Shown: positions 5,814-6,135 of the stretch, one piece after another
How positions within the stretch are numbered: the first letter of the stretch is position 1
How the letters are laid out: each line of letters opens with the position of its first letter
Assembly (NCBI GenBank): GCA_029940345.1
Contig: JAOZRC010000343.1
Location: forward strand, 1-6,135
DNA: 6,135 bases
Direction of reading: 5' to 3'
Origin: Desulfobacterales bacterium
Lineage (GTDB): Bacteria; Desulfobacterota; Desulfobacteria; Desulfobacterales; JAUCGF01
Notes under the pieces: generated by a model
Told to the model about the DNA's origin: nothing
Databases searched by the model: none
What the model saw: the letters and a program-made list of their open reading frames with translations, nothing else
Program-made: the position numbers and the translations under genes

Positions 5814-6135
5814 ATGAATTCAAACATAAATACTTACCATTCGCTTAATAAATTTGTAGTTCTTTTAATTACGATTTTAGTGTCGATGTACTATTAACAA
5901 GGTTCTAGCTCAGATGGTTCAAATTTTCAAAGAAGCCCCGTATTTTTAAACAGGTTTAGCTCAACGCATCGAAATGGAATTCATAATCTGAATAACACCC
6001 TAAAAGCATTGAAACCACAACATGTAGTGTATACCAAATTTAATAAACACTATAAAAATAAAGCGAATGATAAGTTCATAGTCCCATCATGACGGTATAT
6101 TTGTAGCGACACAACGGAATATGCGCAATTACGCT
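5814..6135 (+). pseudogene. Interrupted small exported-type protein, possibly continuing past the window edge
   Basis: An ATG at 5814 preceded by GGAG (5802-5805, eight-base spacing) opens a 27-codon frame (5814-5897). It encodes a polar start, one Lys, and a hydrophobic segment FVVLLITILVSMYY, like a signal peptide or membrane anchor. The frame stops at TAA 5895-5897 but then stays open for 64 codons to TGA 6090-6092, starting QGSSSDGSNF. One frame over, from 6082, reading continues open to the window end (SHHDGIFVATQRNMRNYA). This pattern fits a decayed gene with one nonsense and one frameshift lesion. Alternatives are a genuine 27-residue membrane peptide, or chance open frame in AT-rich DNA. 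The composition (about 32% G+C by hand count over 5821-6120) is far below that of the other genes, which suggests recent transfer or decay. I do not recognise the protein family. Confidence 0.35.

Noticed and set aside
5901..5940. tRNA-like wording (CTAGCTCAGATGGTTC) suggesting a tRNA D-arm
   Set aside because: No anticodon arm, T-arm or acceptor pairing can be formed around it, and it lies within the interrupted reading frame.

Overview
The window reads as a chromosomal segment of a Gram-negative bacterium, most likely a member of the Desulfobacterota (the former Deltaproteobacteria, Desulfobacterales-like). This is an inference from protein style: a patatin/outer-membrane-barrel fusion implies an outer membrane, the TrpC and TrpF wording recalls that lineage, and so does a cysteine-bearing PAS domain on a sigma-54 activator. 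No database search was possible.

Layout, left to right. (1) Positions 57-2273, + strand: a complete secreted patatin-like phospholipase fused to a C-terminal 16-strand-type outer-membrane barrel (PlpD-like, type Vd autotransporter architecture). (2) Positions 2274-2411: a convergent intergenic spacer with one imperfect inverted repeat. (3) Positions 2412-3128 and 3118-3906, - strand: trpF and trpC, overlapping by 11 bp, a two-gene tryptophan-biosynthesis unit that is not accompanied by other trp genes. (4) Positions 3907-4252: an intergenic region with a well-formed extended -10 promoter for trpC and a strong palindromic repeat (15-bp perfect arms) that looks like a dispersed repeat element. 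(5) Positions 4253-5644, - strand: a PAS-AAA+-Fis sigma-54-dependent activator with all catalytic and sigma-54 contact motifs. (6) Positions 5645-6135: a divergent regulatory region with several dyad sequences, followed by AT-rich DNA (about 32% G+C by hand count over 5821-6120). That DNA carries a small RBS-preceded reading frame starting at 5814, interrupted by a stop and then apparently frameshifted before the window edge.

How the genes relate. TrpC makes indole-3-glycerol phosphate from the product of TrpF, so these two act consecutively. The phospholipase and the regulator have no visible functional tie to them. The regulator's targets are unknown, and no convincing sigma-54 (-24/-12) promoter was found inside the window.

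The window holds no clear new multi-gene system. The points most worth checking are the interrupted exported-type frame in the AT-rich tail with the dyads beside it, the palindromic repeat, the cysteine pattern of the PAS domain, and substitutions at normally conserved active-site positions in both TrpC (Glu to Ala) and TrpF (Asp to Glu).
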